This document shows positions 17,478 to 26,296 of a stretch of DNA of 40,569 bases, piece by piece (the stretch's first letter is position 1; every line of letters starts with the position of its first letter). A model generated the notes under the pieces. That model saw only the letters and a program-made list of their open reading frames with translations, was not told where the DNA came from and did no database searches. Source of the stretch: Terriglobia bacterium (GTDB lineage: Bacteria > Acidobacteriota > Terriglobia > Bryobacterales > Bryobacteraceae); NCBI GenBank assembly GCA_020073365.1, contig JAIQFL010000068.1:1-40569 (forward strand). Direction: 5' to 3'. Made by a program: the position numbers and the translations under genes.

Positions 17478-18881
17478 GTGCGCGAACTCGTCCTGGCACG
17501 ACCCACGGCCGCCTTGCGTCGCAAAGGTCCCCGTCTGGTGCTGTGGCTGGGCTTTGGTGGCCTGTTGGTCTGCATCATCGCCGCCGCTGCCGGCACCCTG
17601 ATCGGGGTGGACCGCGTGCGCCAGGACGAAACCCGCATCCGTAAAACCTTTCTGGGACGGTTGGGAGCCCTCGATCAGATCCGGGCCCAGATCTACCTGT
17701 CGGGCACTTACATCCGCGATGTTCTTCTCTCCCCCGCACCCACCGTAGCCGCGGCGCAGACTACCCGCCTGGCCAGTCTCGACCGCGAGACGAAAGCCGC
17801 GCTGGAATCCTACTCGCACTCCCTGGAGCCCGAGGAACGCGAGCCCTTCCAGGCATTGCAGTCGGAAATCGACGCTTACTGGCGGGTCCTGGAGGGTACG
17901 GTTGCCTGGACCCCGGAGCAACGCAACCGCCTGCGCGATTCCTTTTTTTACGATGAGCTGGTCCCCCGCCGCAACGCCATGCTCCAGATCGCCGATCGCA
18001 TCGCCGTCGCCAACGAACGAGGGCTTAACCGCTCCGAGGATCAATTGAACAGGGCCTCCGACGGCCTGCGCCGCACCCTCATGGTCACCTTCGCCATCAC
18101 GCTCTCGGGCGGCCTGCTGCTGGCCCTGCTGACCATCGGACACACCCTCCGGCTGGAGCGCGAACTGGAGCGCCGCCTGGAGGAGAATGCCCATGCTCGC
18201 GCCGATCTGCAGGAGCTTTCGGCAAAACTCCTGCGTGCCCAGGAAAATGAGCGCCGTTCGCTGGCGCGGGAGCTTCACGACGAAGTGGGGCAGTCGCTCT
18301 CCGCTATCCTGATGGAGTCGGAAAGCGCCGAGTGCGCCGACGACTTGCACGAGATTCGCGATCACCTGGCGGCCGTCCGCACCCTCGCCGAAAAGACCGT
18401 CAACGAGGTACGCGATCTGGCCCTCCTCCTGCGCCCCTCCATGCTCGACGATTTCGGCCTGGTCCCCGCCCTCAATTGGCACGCCCGCGAGATGACCAAG
18501 CGGACCGGCCTCAACGTGGTGCTTTCCGCGGACGATGCCGCCGACGACCTGCCCGACGAACACACCACCTGCATCTACCGGCTGGTGCAGGAGGCCGTGA
18601 ACAACTCCGCCCGCCACGCCAATGCCCGCACCGTGGAAGTGGAGGTCAAACGGGAAGACCGGCGTGTGATCTTCAGCGTTCGCGACGATGGCGCCGGCTT
18701 CGATCCGCGCTTCGTCCGCGGCTTGGGCCTGCTCGGCATGGAGGAGCGGGTGCGCCGCCTGGGCGGCCAGTTGGAGATCGATTCTCAACCGGGGCGCGGA
18801 ACCCGCATTGCGGCCGAACTGCCGCTCGCCGAGCTCGCCCACAGAAACGGACACGATGCCCATACGCATTCTGTTGGCTGA
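17478..18881 (+). CDS. Membrane sensor histidine kinase (HisKA_3, NarX/DegS type)
   Basis: The 467-residue kinase starts at GTG 17478, with GGAGAGG 7 bases upstream. Two membrane helices (about 20-43 and 200-222) enclose a helical extracytoplasmic sensor of about 155 residues, resembling CHASE3-like four-helix bundles. A short coiled region follows, then the HisKA_3 dimerisation helix ENERRSLARELHDEVGQSL with the phospho-acceptor His267. The HATPase_c domain has VQEAVNNSARHA (N box), RDDGAGFD (G1) and GLGLLGMEER (G2). It overlaps the response regulator gene by 26 bases, so the two proteins are almost certainly cognate. The signal is unknown. The assignment is strong. Confidence 0.92.
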   Translation: MRELVLARPTAALRRKGPRLVLWLGFGGLLVCIIAAAAGTLIGVDRVRQDETRIRKTFLGRLGALDQIRAQIYLSGTYIRDVLLSPAPTVAAAQTTRLASLDRETKAALESYSHSLEPEEREPFQALQSEIDAYWRVLEGTVAWTPEQRNRLRDSFFYDELVPRRNAMLQIADRIAVANERGLNRSEDQLNRASDGLRRTLMVTFAITLSGGLLLALLTIGHTLRLERELERRLEENAHARADLQELSAKLLRAQENERRSLARELHDEVGQSLSAILMESESAECADDLHEIRDHLAAVRTLAEKTVNEVRDLALLLRPSMLDDFGLVPALNWHAREMTKRTGLNVVLSADDAADDLPDEHTTCIYRLVQEAVNNSARHANARTVEVEVKREDRRVIFSVRDDGAGFDPRFVRGLGLLGMEERVRRLGGQLEIDSQPGRGTRIAAELPLAELAHRNGHDAHTHSVG

Positions 18882-19503
18882 CGACCATACGGTGGTCCGC
18901 GATGGGTTGCGCGCGCTGCTGGAGCGGCAATCCGACATGACCGTAGTGGCCGAGGCCGCCGACGGCCGCGATTGCGTGCGGCTCGCCGAGGAACAATCGC
19001 CCGACGTGATCGTGATGGATATCGCCATGCCCAACATGAATGGCATCGAAGCCACCCGCCGCGTCCTGGCCGCCAATCCGCACACCGCGGTAGTGATCTT
19101 GAGCATGCATCAGGACGAGAGCTACGTGTTGCGATCGTTGAAGGCGGGCGCCAAGGGCTATCTCCTGAAGGACTCCCTGCGATCCGATGTCATCGAGGCC
19201 ATCCGCGCGGTTTCCCAGGGCCGCTCGTTCTTAACCCGCAAAGTCGGCCGGATCCTGCAGGAGGACTACATCCGCCAGCTCGAACGGCGTGGCCTCGACG
19301 ACAGTTACGACCTGCTCACCGACCGCGAGCGCGAGATCCTGCAACTGGTGGCTGAAGGCCGGACCAACAAGGAGGTCGCCGCCCTGCTGAACGTGAGCTT
19401 GACTACGGTCGAGACCCATCGTACCCACATCCTGCAAAAGCTGGGCCTGCACAGCGTCCCTGAGTTGATCCTCTACGCCGTCCGCAAAGGCATCATTTCG
19501 TAG
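18856..19503 (+). CDS. LuxR/NarL-type response regulator
   Basis: The 215-residue regulator pairs with the overlapping kinase gene. The receiver domain has the acidic pair LLADDHTVVRDG (residues 7-18), the phospho-acceptor Asp55 in VIVMDIAMPNMNG, and the KGYLLKDS switch Lys. The C-terminal LuxR HTH starts at LTDREREILQLVAEGRTNKE and contains VSLTTVETHRTHILQKLGL, with recognition helix TTVETHRTHIL. Binding sites for the regulator were not identified. A hairpin repeat lies 39 bases after the stop, between this gene and the convergent permease gene. The assignment is strong. Confidence 0.93.
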   Translation: MPIRILLADDHTVVRDGLRALLERQSDMTVVAEAADGRDCVRLAEEQSPDVIVMDIAMPNMNGIEATRRVLAANPHTAVVILSMHQDESYVLRSLKAGAKGYLLKDSLRSDVIEAIRAVSQGRSFLTRKVGRILQEDYIRQLERRGLDDSYDLLTDREREILQLVAEGRTNKEVAALLNVSLTTVETHRTHILQKLGLHSVPELILYAVRKGIIS

Positions 19504-19541
19504 GGTGCCGCGCCAGCACGCGGGGCCTGAACGCGCGTTTG

Positions 19542-19569
19542 GGTGGGGCAGGCGCTTTCGCCTGCCAAC
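19542..19569. repeat. REP-like hairpin repeat, copy 1
   Basis: A 28-base sequence identical to 26201-26228. Its core is a perfect 8-base stem, GGCAGGCG and CGCCTGCC, with a CTTT loop (19547-19566). It sits in the gap between the convergent regulator and permease genes. About 28 bases further right, GGGAGCGGTCTTC (19597-19609) recurs inverted beside copy 2. It could end transcription from both sides or be a spreading REP-type element. Confidence 0.7.
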
Positions 19570-19642
19570 TGGCCCCAATCGGAGCCGCGACCGTGAGGGA
19601 GCGGTCTTCGCGGAAAACGACATCGCCTTTGCGAAACCTCCG

Positions 19643-21052
19643 CTACCGGCCCCTCTGCCCTGCCCGGAGAATCAATACGCCCGCCATGTTGGCGATGACC
19701 ACGATGCTGCAGATTTTGGCGGCGTAGGCGGTCTTGCTCACCACATCCACAATGGGATACACGGCAATGAAAAGGGAGATCAGGCTCGAACCCAGGCCGG
19801 CAATGGATACCGCTTTGAGCCAGGTTGGCAACGCGGTTCGCAAGATGCCGCGGCCGAACACCGGCAGTGCGAACAGCGACACATACGTGATGGCGTACAG
19901 GGCGATCGAAGCTGTCGCCAGCAATTGGCTGGCCTCCTGTTCTTGCACGCCCAGCATGCTCAGAAGGATGAACAGCATCACCAGGACGGCCACGAACACG
20001 ATCGAATTCACCGGGGTTCGCCAGCGGGCGTCGAGACGGGTGAACCACTGCGGCACCAGATTGTCCCAACCCGCGGTCATGGGCAGCCGCGTCAGCCCGG
20101 TGAAGATCAGGCTCGCCCCGGCGATGGCCCGCGCGATCAGCAGAAAAATAGCGAAAGGCGCGGCCCAGGCTCCCGGCCCGGTGGTTCCAAATGCCAGCCG
20201 CATGGTCTGGGGGATGGGACCGATCACGTTGATGGGCTGCCTGCCGACGAAGGTCAGCACGGAGCTGGTGCCGAGAATGAACATCAACGCGATCACCGGC
20301 GCGGAGAGCATCACGGACTGCCCGATGGTGCGCGCCGCGCTGCGGCATTCTCCGGCCAGTATGGCGACGTACTCGAACCCGCTGAGCGCCCCCACCGTCA
20401 TCTGTCCGAATACCGCGAGGCTGAACCAGTCGGACTTCGGCCACTGCCACGGGATCGGCTCATATCGTGGGATGGAGCCGCCGAGCACCGCCCAGATGGG
20501 CAGACCCAGGAGGATCGCGTACGCCAGCAGGATCATCAGGCTGCCGATGTTGTGCAACCACTTTCCGATGTCCAGCCCGCGCACCGCCACAAGCGTGATC
20601 GCAGCCATCACGCTCCCCGTAAGCGCCAGGGTCGCGGCCTTGCTCCCCGGCACCCACGCCGCCGAAGGACCCAGCATGTACGACAGGTCCGTGGGCACCA
20701 CGAAGATGATGGCGCCGGTGACGATCACCGCATAGACCCACAGGTTCCACGCCGTCAGGAAGCCGGCCATCTCACCGTAGCCCGCTTTGGCCCATTGATA
20801 GAGGCCGCCTTCGAGCGGCATCAGGCGATTCAGATAGATCACGACGGCCGCTAACGGCAGGTAGAAGAGCAGCATCGCCCCCAGCCAGAAGGCCACGTGG
20901 GCGCGGCCCACCTTGCCCGCGATGCCCACCCATGACGATCCGACGACGCACAGCACTTGGGCCAGGACCAGGTCCCGCAGACCCAGTTCCCGGCGGAGGC
21001 TGGTCTCCTGGATGCGCGCGACGGACCCTCCGCCGGTTGATTCAGTGGGCAC
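19643..21052 (-). CDS. APC-superfamily amino acid permease
   Basis: The 469-residue integral membrane protein has about 12 hydrophobic helices. The N-terminal part LGLRDLVLAQVLCVVGSSWV and the Gly-rich break in GLYQWAKAGYGEMAGFLTAW are typical of APC transporters (amino acid or polyamine exchange). GALSGFEYVAILAGE is the helix 6 unwound region. The substrate cannot be assigned. The start is GTG at 21052; an overlapping ATG further upstream is in another frame. It is convergent with the response regulator gene. The family is secure. Confidence 0.85.
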   Translation of the reverse strand: MPTESTGGGSVARIQETSLRRELGLRDLVLAQVLCVVGSSWVGIAGKVGRAHVAFWLGAMLLFYLPLAAVVIYLNRLMPLEGGLYQWAKAGYGEMAGFLTAWNLWVYAVIVTGAIIFVVPTDLSYMLGPSAAWVPGSKAATLALTGSVMAAITLVAVRGLDIGKWLHNIGSLMILLAYAILLGLPIWAVLGGSIPRYEPIPWQWPKSDWFSLAVFGQMTVGALSGFEYVAILAGECRSAARTIGQSVMLSAPVIALMFILGTSSVLTFVGRQPINVIGPIPQTMRLAFGTTGPGAWAAPFAIFLLIARAIAGASLIFTGLTRLPMTAGWDNLVPQWFTRLDARWRTPVNSIVFVAVLVMLFILLSMLGVQEQEASQLLATASIALYAITYVSLFALPVFGRGILRTALPTWLKAVSIAGLGSSLISLFIAVYPIVDVVSKTAYAAKICSIVVIANMAGVLILRAGQRGR

Positions 21053-21113
21053 AGTCCATCAATGATGCCATAGAACCTCAAGCGGATCGAACTCAGATCG
21101 GAAAAACATTCTT

Positions 21114-21330
21114 ACCGCCGAGACGCCGAGACGCGGAGGAAATCCAAGAACACCAAGTCCATCGAGAATCTCGGGCCCTCTCGCCTTTCCCGAGTTAGAG
21201 CGCCGAGATCTGCCGTCGCCATCATGCCACGACGCCCGCGCACCAGGTCCACATTACCTCTGCCCCCTCCGCGCTCTCAGGTTTTGACTTTGATCTCTTG
21301 TTCTTCTCTGCGCCTCGGCGTCTCGGCGGT
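21114..21330. repeat. Imperfect inverted repeat bracketing about 170 bases
   Basis: The 331-base gap between the permease and the M28 peptidase genes holds no gene. Arms at 21114-21138 (starting ACCGCCGAGACGCCGAG) and 21306-21330 match as reverse complements at 23 of 25 positions. The sequence between them contains no recognisable gene. Such CCGAGACGCCGAG strings are, from memory, dispersed repeats in large environmental genomes. The right arm ends about 50 bases before the peptidase ATG. Confidence 0.6.
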
Positions 21331-21383
21331 GAGATAGAATCTTGACTACATCGAATTCCAGACAAAGGAGGCGGATCGACGCC

Positions 21384-22976
21384 ATGACGTCTTACAAACT
21401 GCTGCTCGGATTTGGGCTCGCGGGAGCCCTCTTGTCGGCGGATCTCATCTATACGGCTGCGGGGTCGGACGAGCCAAATCTGGCGGTGATTCACCAGATC
21501 AAAGCGGAGGCGTTCCAGAACTCCAAGGTGATGGAACACGAATTCTATTTGACCGACGTGTACGGCCCGCGCCTGGCTGGGTCGCCGGGATATCAGGCGG
21601 CTGGCGACTGGGTGGTGAAGCGGTTGAAGGAATATGGCCTCACCAACGTCCACCAGGAGCCGTGGGGACCGTTCGGCCGAGGCTGGACCTACTCGCACTA
21701 TTCGGCAAGCATGATCGAGCCGCAGTACCAACCGTTGATCGGCTTCCCGCTGGCGTGGACGCCCGGCACCAACGGCGCGGTCCAGGGCGAAGCCATCCTG
21801 GCGCCCATGGCTACCGAGGCCGACTTCGCCAGGTTCAAGGGAAAGCTGCAAGGCAAAGTCGTGCTGACCATGCCGCTGAAGCCGCTCAGCATGTCCATGG
21901 AGCCGATGGGCCACCGGCTCACCGACGCCGAGTTGCTGGCGCGAGCCGCGACGCCGGATCCTTCGCGGCTCGGCAATTTCCTCCGCCCGCCCACCGCCGG
22001 ACCAGCACCGCCCCCGCAGCCCACGGCGGAGTTTCGCAAGCACCTGAACCAGTTCTTGAAAGACGAAGGCGCGCTGGTGGTCTTGCAGTACGGCTACAAC
22101 GGCGACGGTGGTACGGTTTTCGCGGCGGCCGGCGGGTCGCGCGATCCCAAGGACCCGGTGCCCCCACCGATGGTCGCGGTGACGCCTGAGCACTACAACC
22201 GCATCGTTCGCCTGCTGGACCACGGCATCCCCGTGAAACTGGAGTTCGATATTCGGGCGCGGTTCATCGATTCACCGGTGAATTCGTTCAACGTGATCGG
22301 GGAAATTGAGGGGGGCCGAAAGAAGGATGAGATCGTGATGCTGGGGGCGCATCTGGATTCCTGGCACGGCGGCACGGGCGCCACGGACAATGCCACGGGG
22401 AGTTCGGTCGCCATCGAGGCGGTGCGAATTCTCCAGGCGCTGAACCTGAAGATGGACCGCACCGTGCGGATCGCGCTGTGGGGCGGCGAGGAAGAGGGCC
22501 TGCTGGGATCGCAGGCCTACGTGAAGGAGCACTTTGCAGACCGCGCCACCATGCAGCCCAAGCCCGAGTACGCCAAGCTCTCGGCGTACTTCAACGACGA
22601 TAGCGGCACCGGGCGTTTCCGCGGCATCGGGGTGGCGGGAAACGATCAGGCCGCGCCGATTTTCGAACTATGGCTGAAACCCTTCCGGGATCTGGACGCA
22701 ACCGTCGTCGGCGGAATCACCGCCCTGGACACGCGCCGTCCCGGCGGTACCGATCACACCTCGTTTGACTTCGTGGGGCTGCCCGGTTTCGGCTTCATTC
22801 AGGACCCCATGGAGTATCAGACGCGGACCCACCACTCCAACATGGATGTGTTCGACCGCGTTCAACCTGGCGATCTGATGCAGGGTTCGGCGATCATGGC
22901 TTCCTTTGTGTACCACACGGCCATGCGGGCGCAGATGATGCCGCGGAAGCCGATGCCGAAACCGCTGCCCGAGTAG
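21384..22976 (+). CDS. M28-family zinc metallopeptidase, exported
   Basis: M28 enzymes are co-catalytic zinc aminopeptidases or carboxypeptidases. The 530-residue protein has a hydrophobic N-terminus (LLLGFGLAGALLSADLIYTA) that should export it. A PA-like insert spans the middle, and the peptidase core lies in the second half. Metal and catalytic positions are visible: GAHLDSWHGG (His323), GATDNATG (Asp335), GGEEEG (Glu369-371), NDDSG and THHSNMD. ATG 21384 is used because AAAGGAGG lies 12 bases upstream; an in-frame TTG at 21342 is less likely. It stands alone and faces the convergent SDR gene. The assignment is strong; the peptide preference is unknown. Confidence 0.9.
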   Translation: MTSYKLLLGFGLAGALLSADLIYTAAGSDEPNLAVIHQIKAEAFQNSKVMEHEFYLTDVYGPRLAGSPGYQAAGDWVVKRLKEYGLTNVHQEPWGPFGRGWTYSHYSASMIEPQYQPLIGFPLAWTPGTNGAVQGEAILAPMATEADFARFKGKLQGKVVLTMPLKPLSMSMEPMGHRLTDAELLARAATPDPSRLGNFLRPPTAGPAPPPQPTAEFRKHLNQFLKDEGALVVLQYGYNGDGGTVFAAAGGSRDPKDPVPPPMVAVTPEHYNRIVRLLDHGIPVKLEFDIRARFIDSPVNSFNVIGEIEGGRKKDEIVMLGAHLDSWHGGTGATDNATGSSVAIEAVRILQALNLKMDRTVRIALWGGEEEGLLGSQAYVKEHFADRATMQPKPEYAKLSAYFNDDSGTGRFRGIGVAGNDQAAPIFELWLKPFRDLDATVVGGITALDTRRPGGTDHTSFDFVGLPGFGFIQDPMEYQTRTHHSNMDVFDRVQPGDLMQGSAIMASFVYHTAMRAQMMPRKPMPKPLPE

Positions 22977-23001
22977 CACGGGCATTCTTGCCTGTGTTTT
23001 A

Positions 23002-23793
23002 CTAATACAGCCCTTTTACGATGCCGCCATCCACGGCGATGGAGACGCCGGTAATGTAGCTCGATCGCTCGGAGGCCAGGAACACCACCAGGTTGGCGAA
23101 CTCTTCGGGTTGACCCAGACGGCCGAGTGGCGTTTGTCTTGCCCAGCGGTCCTCGATCTCCTGCGGCGTGACACCCTCTTTTTCGGCCAGCTTCCGGCTG
23201 AGGTCGACCAGCCGCGCAGTTGCGGTGAATCCGGGGCAGACGTTGTTCACCAACACGTTGTATGGCCCGTACTCGTTGGAGAGCGTCTTGATCAGGCCGC
23301 TCACCCCGGAGCGCACCGCGTTGGACAGGATCAACCCTTCCACCGGCTGCTTCACGGTGACGGAAGTAATAGCGATGAAGCGTCCCCATCGCCGATGCTG
23401 CATCACGGGCAGCGCTTCCTTGGCCAGGTACACCGTGCTCATGAGGTTGAGCGTGGCCGCGGCCTGCCAGTCTTCGATGGTGGTTTCCGCGAACGTCTTG
23501 GAAGGCGGCCCGCCGGCGTTGGCCACACAGATATCCAGCCGCCCGTACTCTTCCACGGTGTCGGCAACGAAGCGGCGCACTTGCTCGTGATCCGTCACAT
23601 CCAGGGCGCGCGTCCTGACGCCGGCGCCGGTTTCGCGGCGAATCTCTTCGGCCGCGGAGATCAGCGTCGATTCCGTGCGCGCGCACAACGCCACTACGGC
23701 GCCTTCCCTCGCCAGTCCCATGGCCACGGCCTTGCCCAGGCCCTGACTGGATGCCGCCACGATCGCGACGCGGTCTTTCAGGCCTAGATCCAT
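23002..23793 (-). CDS. Short-chain dehydrogenase/reductase family protein lacking the Tyr-Lys pair
   Basis: The 263-residue protein has the SDR Rossmann fold: IVAASSQGLGKA for the nucleotide-binding turn, ALDVTD, and VANAGGPP. The family catalytic Ser144 is present (AITSVTV), but at the expected spacing of the YxxxK motif it reads Ser157-NAV-Arg161, so both Tyr and Lys are replaced. The C-terminal PGFTATARL, ERSSYITG and VDGG are typical. A subset of reductase-like SDRs with LSN at this place is known to me; their chemistry is not. ATG 23793 lies 4 bases after the cupin stop, so the genes form an operon. The fold is certain; catalysis is doubtful. Confidence 0.88.
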   Translation of the reverse strand: MDLGLKDRVAIVAASSQGLGKAVAMGLAREGAVVALCARTESTLISAAEEIRRETGAGVRTRALDVTDHEQVRRFVADTVEEYGRLDICVANAGGPPSKTFAETTIEDWQAAATLNLMSTVYLAKEALPVMQHRRWGRFIAITSVTVKQPVEGLILSNAVRSGVSGLIKTLSNEYGPYNVLVNNVCPGFTATARLVDLSRKLAEKEGVTPQEIEDRWARQTPLGRLGQPEEFANLVVFLASERSSYITGVSIAVDGGIVKGLY

Positions 23794-23797
23794 AGGT

Positions 23798-24145
23798 TCA
23801 GCCTCGGAGGTAGGCGTCGTCCTTGATGAGCCAGTCGCGACGGATGGGGCTGAAGATGTCGAGGTCGAGGGTATCTTCGAGCGCCACCGCGCGATGCGGC
23901 ACGTGGGAAGGGATGCGGAGCACTTCTCCCTTGGCCACCACAATTTCCTGGCCTTCGATCTCGAACTTCAGCGCGCCTTCGAGAATATAGGTGATCTGCT
24001 CGCTCTCGTGATGGTGCTCCGGCACCACCGCGCCCTTAGCGAGGAAGACCTGCGCCACCATCGCTTTGTCCCCGGAAATGATCTTCCGCGAGATGGTGTC
24101 GCTCAGGATTTCTTTCTCCATTTTGTCCCACGTGTAATGTTCCAT
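23798..24145 (-). CDS. Small single-domain cupin protein
   Basis: The 115-residue protein is a single cupin barrel. Motif 1 is PEHHHESEQITYILEG, with metal-binding candidates His44, His46 and Glu49. Motif 2 is IPSHVPHRA with His84. It could bind a metal and act as an isomerase, epimerase, dioxygenase or small-molecule sensor; the sequence does not say which. It lies between GH32 (44 bases upstream) and SDR (4 bases downstream), all on the minus strand, so it may help process a sugar-derived compound, which is inference. Confidence 0.88.
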   Translation of the reverse strand: MEHYTWDKMEKEILSDTISRKIISGDKAMVAQVFLAKGAVVPEHHHESEQITYILEGALKFEIEGQEIVVAKGEVLRIPSHVPHRAVALEDTLDLDIFSPIRRDWLIKDDAYLRG

Positions 24146-24189
24146 GTCGTTCGATATTCCGTGTCCCTGCTATTGTACATGGGGGCAGG

Positions 24190-25707
24190 CTACTTCCACG
24201 TGGACTTCAATTCCCACACGTCCACCGTGATCTTGCCCGGCTTTCCCAGGGTCGAATAGAACTCTATCCTCCGTGCCCCTTCCGGCGGGTACGCCAGGTT
24301 GGTCATCGCCACCTGCCCGCCCTGGGCGAAAACCTCTACCGTGGATCGGTCCACCAGAATCGTAAGTTCCAGCGGCGCGTGTCCGATCGCGAGCGGAGCC
24401 GCAGTGCGCGCCGGAAAGTCCGTGCTGAAGCCGGTTACGCCCGATTGCGTGCGGTCCACGAAAACTGCGCCGTTTCCGTATCCTGCCGTGGTGTATTTTC
24501 CATCCTCCGCCAGCAGTTTCCATCCGACTTCCCGAGCCACGCCCGGTATCACGGTGCTCCGCAACTCAAAGCTGTTGCCCTGGATTTTCTCCTTCAATGC
24601 GCGGTTGAGATCGGCAGCGTTTACCCCGCGCCACGTGAAATGTCTGCCTCGCAGCCGCTGGACGGCCTCTACGGGCTCCTGCACGAGCCGGAAGCCCTCT
24701 GGCGCCTTCCGCAGTTGCAGCCTCCTGGGGATCGTCATCTGCCCGCGCCAGGGCTCGGTTGGCACTTTCGCCGCGTACTGCCAATTGCTCATCCAGCCGA
24801 TCATGATGGGCAGTTCGCCGCGAGCGATCCCGTTAAACGTCAGGGCACAGTAGCAGTCCTTCCCGTAGTCCGTCCAGAGCGTCGTTGAAGGCGGATTCCC
24901 GTTCGTGAACCTCGCACCATCGAAGTTCCCCACGAAGTACTGCTCGCCCGATCCGCCTTGCAGGCCGCCAGGATTCAGCCCCACCTTGAGCACCCAGCGG
25001 GTCTGGCGCGGATCGCCCGCGACCAGGACCTCCGTCAGCGTCGGACATTCCCACTGCCCACCCGTCGCGCCCGCTGGCCCGAACTCGCTCAGCCGTTCCC
25101 AGGCTTTCAGATCGGGCGAACCGTAGAACAGCACCTTGTGCTCATTCGGCAGAGACACGGCCATGATCCAGCGGCGTGTTGGCTCCCACCAGAAGACGTG
25201 GGGATCGCGGAAGTCCGGCATGTTGAGATTCAGTACCGGGTTGCCGGAGTATTTCGTCCAGGTCCGTCCGTGGTCGTTGCTGTACGCAAGGTTCTGCGTC
25301 TGTAGGGTGGTGTGCTCCGCGCTTCGCGGTGTGTGGCCGGTGTAGACCGCGACCATGCAGGGTTTCCCGTTGGCGCAGAATCCGCTCGTGTTGCGCGCGT
25401 CAATAACCGTGCTGCCGGTGAAAATCATGACACCGTTCTCTTCCGCCAGGGCGACCGGCAGTTCCTGCCAGTGCAGCAGGTCCCGGCTGACCGCATGGCC
25501 CCAGGACATGTGGCCCCACACATCACCGAAGGGATTGTACTGGTAGAACAGGTGATACTCGCCGTCGAAGTACACCAGGCCGTTCGGGTCGTTCGTCCAG
25601 TGTTCGCTCGGGGAGAAGTGGTATTGGGGGCGGTAGGGCTGGTCGTAGGCGGCGGGCTGCCCGAAGGCGCAAGCCACGGCGAACAGGATCAGTGCGATGC
25701 GCTGCAT
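24190..25707 (-). CDS. Secreted glycoside hydrolase family 32 (fructan hydrolase, levanase/inulinase-like)
   Basis: GH32 enzymes release fructose from inulin, levan or sucrose. The 505-residue protein begins with a signal peptide (MQRIALILFAVACAFGQ). The five-bladed propeller carries HWTNDPNG with nucleophile Asp40, FRDPHVF with Asp168 stabilising the transition state, and QWECP with acid/base Glu220. The C-terminal beta-sandwich follows (LELTILVDRSTVEVFAQGG). Secretion points to a polymeric or external fructan. It is the first gene of a run with cupin and SDR. ATG 25707 is taken because the signal peptide follows; the longer frame adds 180 unlikely residues. The assignment is strong; the exact substrate is unknown. 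Confidence 0.93.
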   Translation of the reverse strand: MQRIALILFAVACAFGQPAAYDQPYRPQYHFSPSEHWTNDPNGLVYFDGEYHLFYQYNPFGDVWGHMSWGHAVSRDLLHWQELPVALAEENGVMIFTGSTVIDARNTSGFCANGKPCMVAVYTGHTPRSAEHTTLQTQNLAYSNDHGRTWTKYSGNPVLNLNMPDFRDPHVFWWEPTRRWIMAVSLPNEHKVLFYGSPDLKAWERLSEFGPAGATGGQWECPTLTEVLVAGDPRQTRWVLKVGLNPGGLQGGSGEQYFVGNFDGARFTNGNPPSTTLWTDYGKDCYCALTFNGIARGELPIMIGWMSNWQYAAKVPTEPWRGQMTIPRRLQLRKAPEGFRLVQEPVEAVQRLRGRHFTWRGVNAADLNRALKEKIQGNSFELRSTVIPGVAREVGWKLLAEDGKYTTAGYGNGAVFVDRTQSGVTGFSTDFPARTAAPLAIGHAPLELTILVDRSTVEVFAQGGQVAMTNLAYPPEGARRIEFYSTLGKPGKITVDVWELKSTWK

Positions 25708-25833
25708 GTCATCGGCCAGTCTGCCATAACCCCGCGGGCCAACGCGCAGAAGTCGCATCGCCGCGCCGAAGACCCTTCGCTTCTGCCCCGAAGCCGCCCG
25801 TGCGCTACCATGGAGCGCGAGAGGACTGCTCAC

Positions 25834-26163
25834 ATGGCACAGACCGGCTTGATATACATCGGCATCGCAGGAACCGTCGTGGCTCTCGACCGCGGCACCG
25901 GGGTCGAAGTATGGCGGTCGGAGTTGAAAGGCGACTTCGTCAACGTCGCCGTTCAGGACGGCGATCTCTACGCCACCGCCAAAGGGGAGCTTTTCTGCCT
26001 CGATCCGGCAACCGGCAAGATCCGATGGCAGAACCCCCTGAAGGGGTTGGGCCGGGGCCTCATCACCATCGCCACGCCCGGCAGCCAGCAGGCCGTCATA
26101 ATGCGTGAGAAGAAGCAACGCGATGAGGCGGCTCAGGCTGCCAGTTCGAGTGCCGTGACTTAG
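25834..26163 (+). CDS. Small PQQ-like beta-propeller repeat protein
   Basis: The 109-residue protein has about two PQQ/BamB-like repeats: VVALDRGTGVEVWRSEL and LFCLDPATGKIRWQNPL. A complete propeller needs seven or eight such units, so this may oligomerise, be a domain relic, or bind as a partial fold. No signal peptide is seen. A GAGAGGA about 10 bases upstream supports ATG 25834; an in-frame ATG at 25810 is also possible. It is divergent from GH32. A REP-like hairpin lies 37 bases after the stop. The repeats are clear; the function is unknown. Confidence 0.72.
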   Translation: MAQTGLIYIGIAGTVVALDRGTGVEVWRSELKGDFVNVAVQDGDLYATAKGELFCLDPATGKIRWQNPLKGLGRGLITIATPGSQQAVIMREKKQRDEAAQAASSSAVT

Positions 26164-26200
26164 TACGGTCTCGTAACCCGTGAAGACCGCTCCCGGCACT

Positions 26201-26228
26201 GGTGGGGCAGGCGCTTTCGCCTGCCAAC
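26201..26228. repeat. REP-like hairpin repeat, copy 2
   Basis: Identical over 28 bases to copy 1 at 19542-19569, with the same 8-base stem and CTTT loop. Seven bases to its left, 26182-26194 is the reverse complement of the 13-base GGGAGCGGTCTTC found beside copy 1. It again lies between convergent genes (the PQQ-repeat protein and the aldo/keto reductase). Confidence 0.7.
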
Positions 26229-26296
26229 CAAATTCTTTCACGGCCATTCGGGGTTCCGCCTGCCTATAGTTCGCGCTCGATTGCGGAACGCGCAGG

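Noticed and set aside
17382..19106. 574-codon minus-strand frame opposite the kinase and regulator genes
   Set aside because: No domain is recognisable and the plus-strand genes have clear kinase and receiver motifs.
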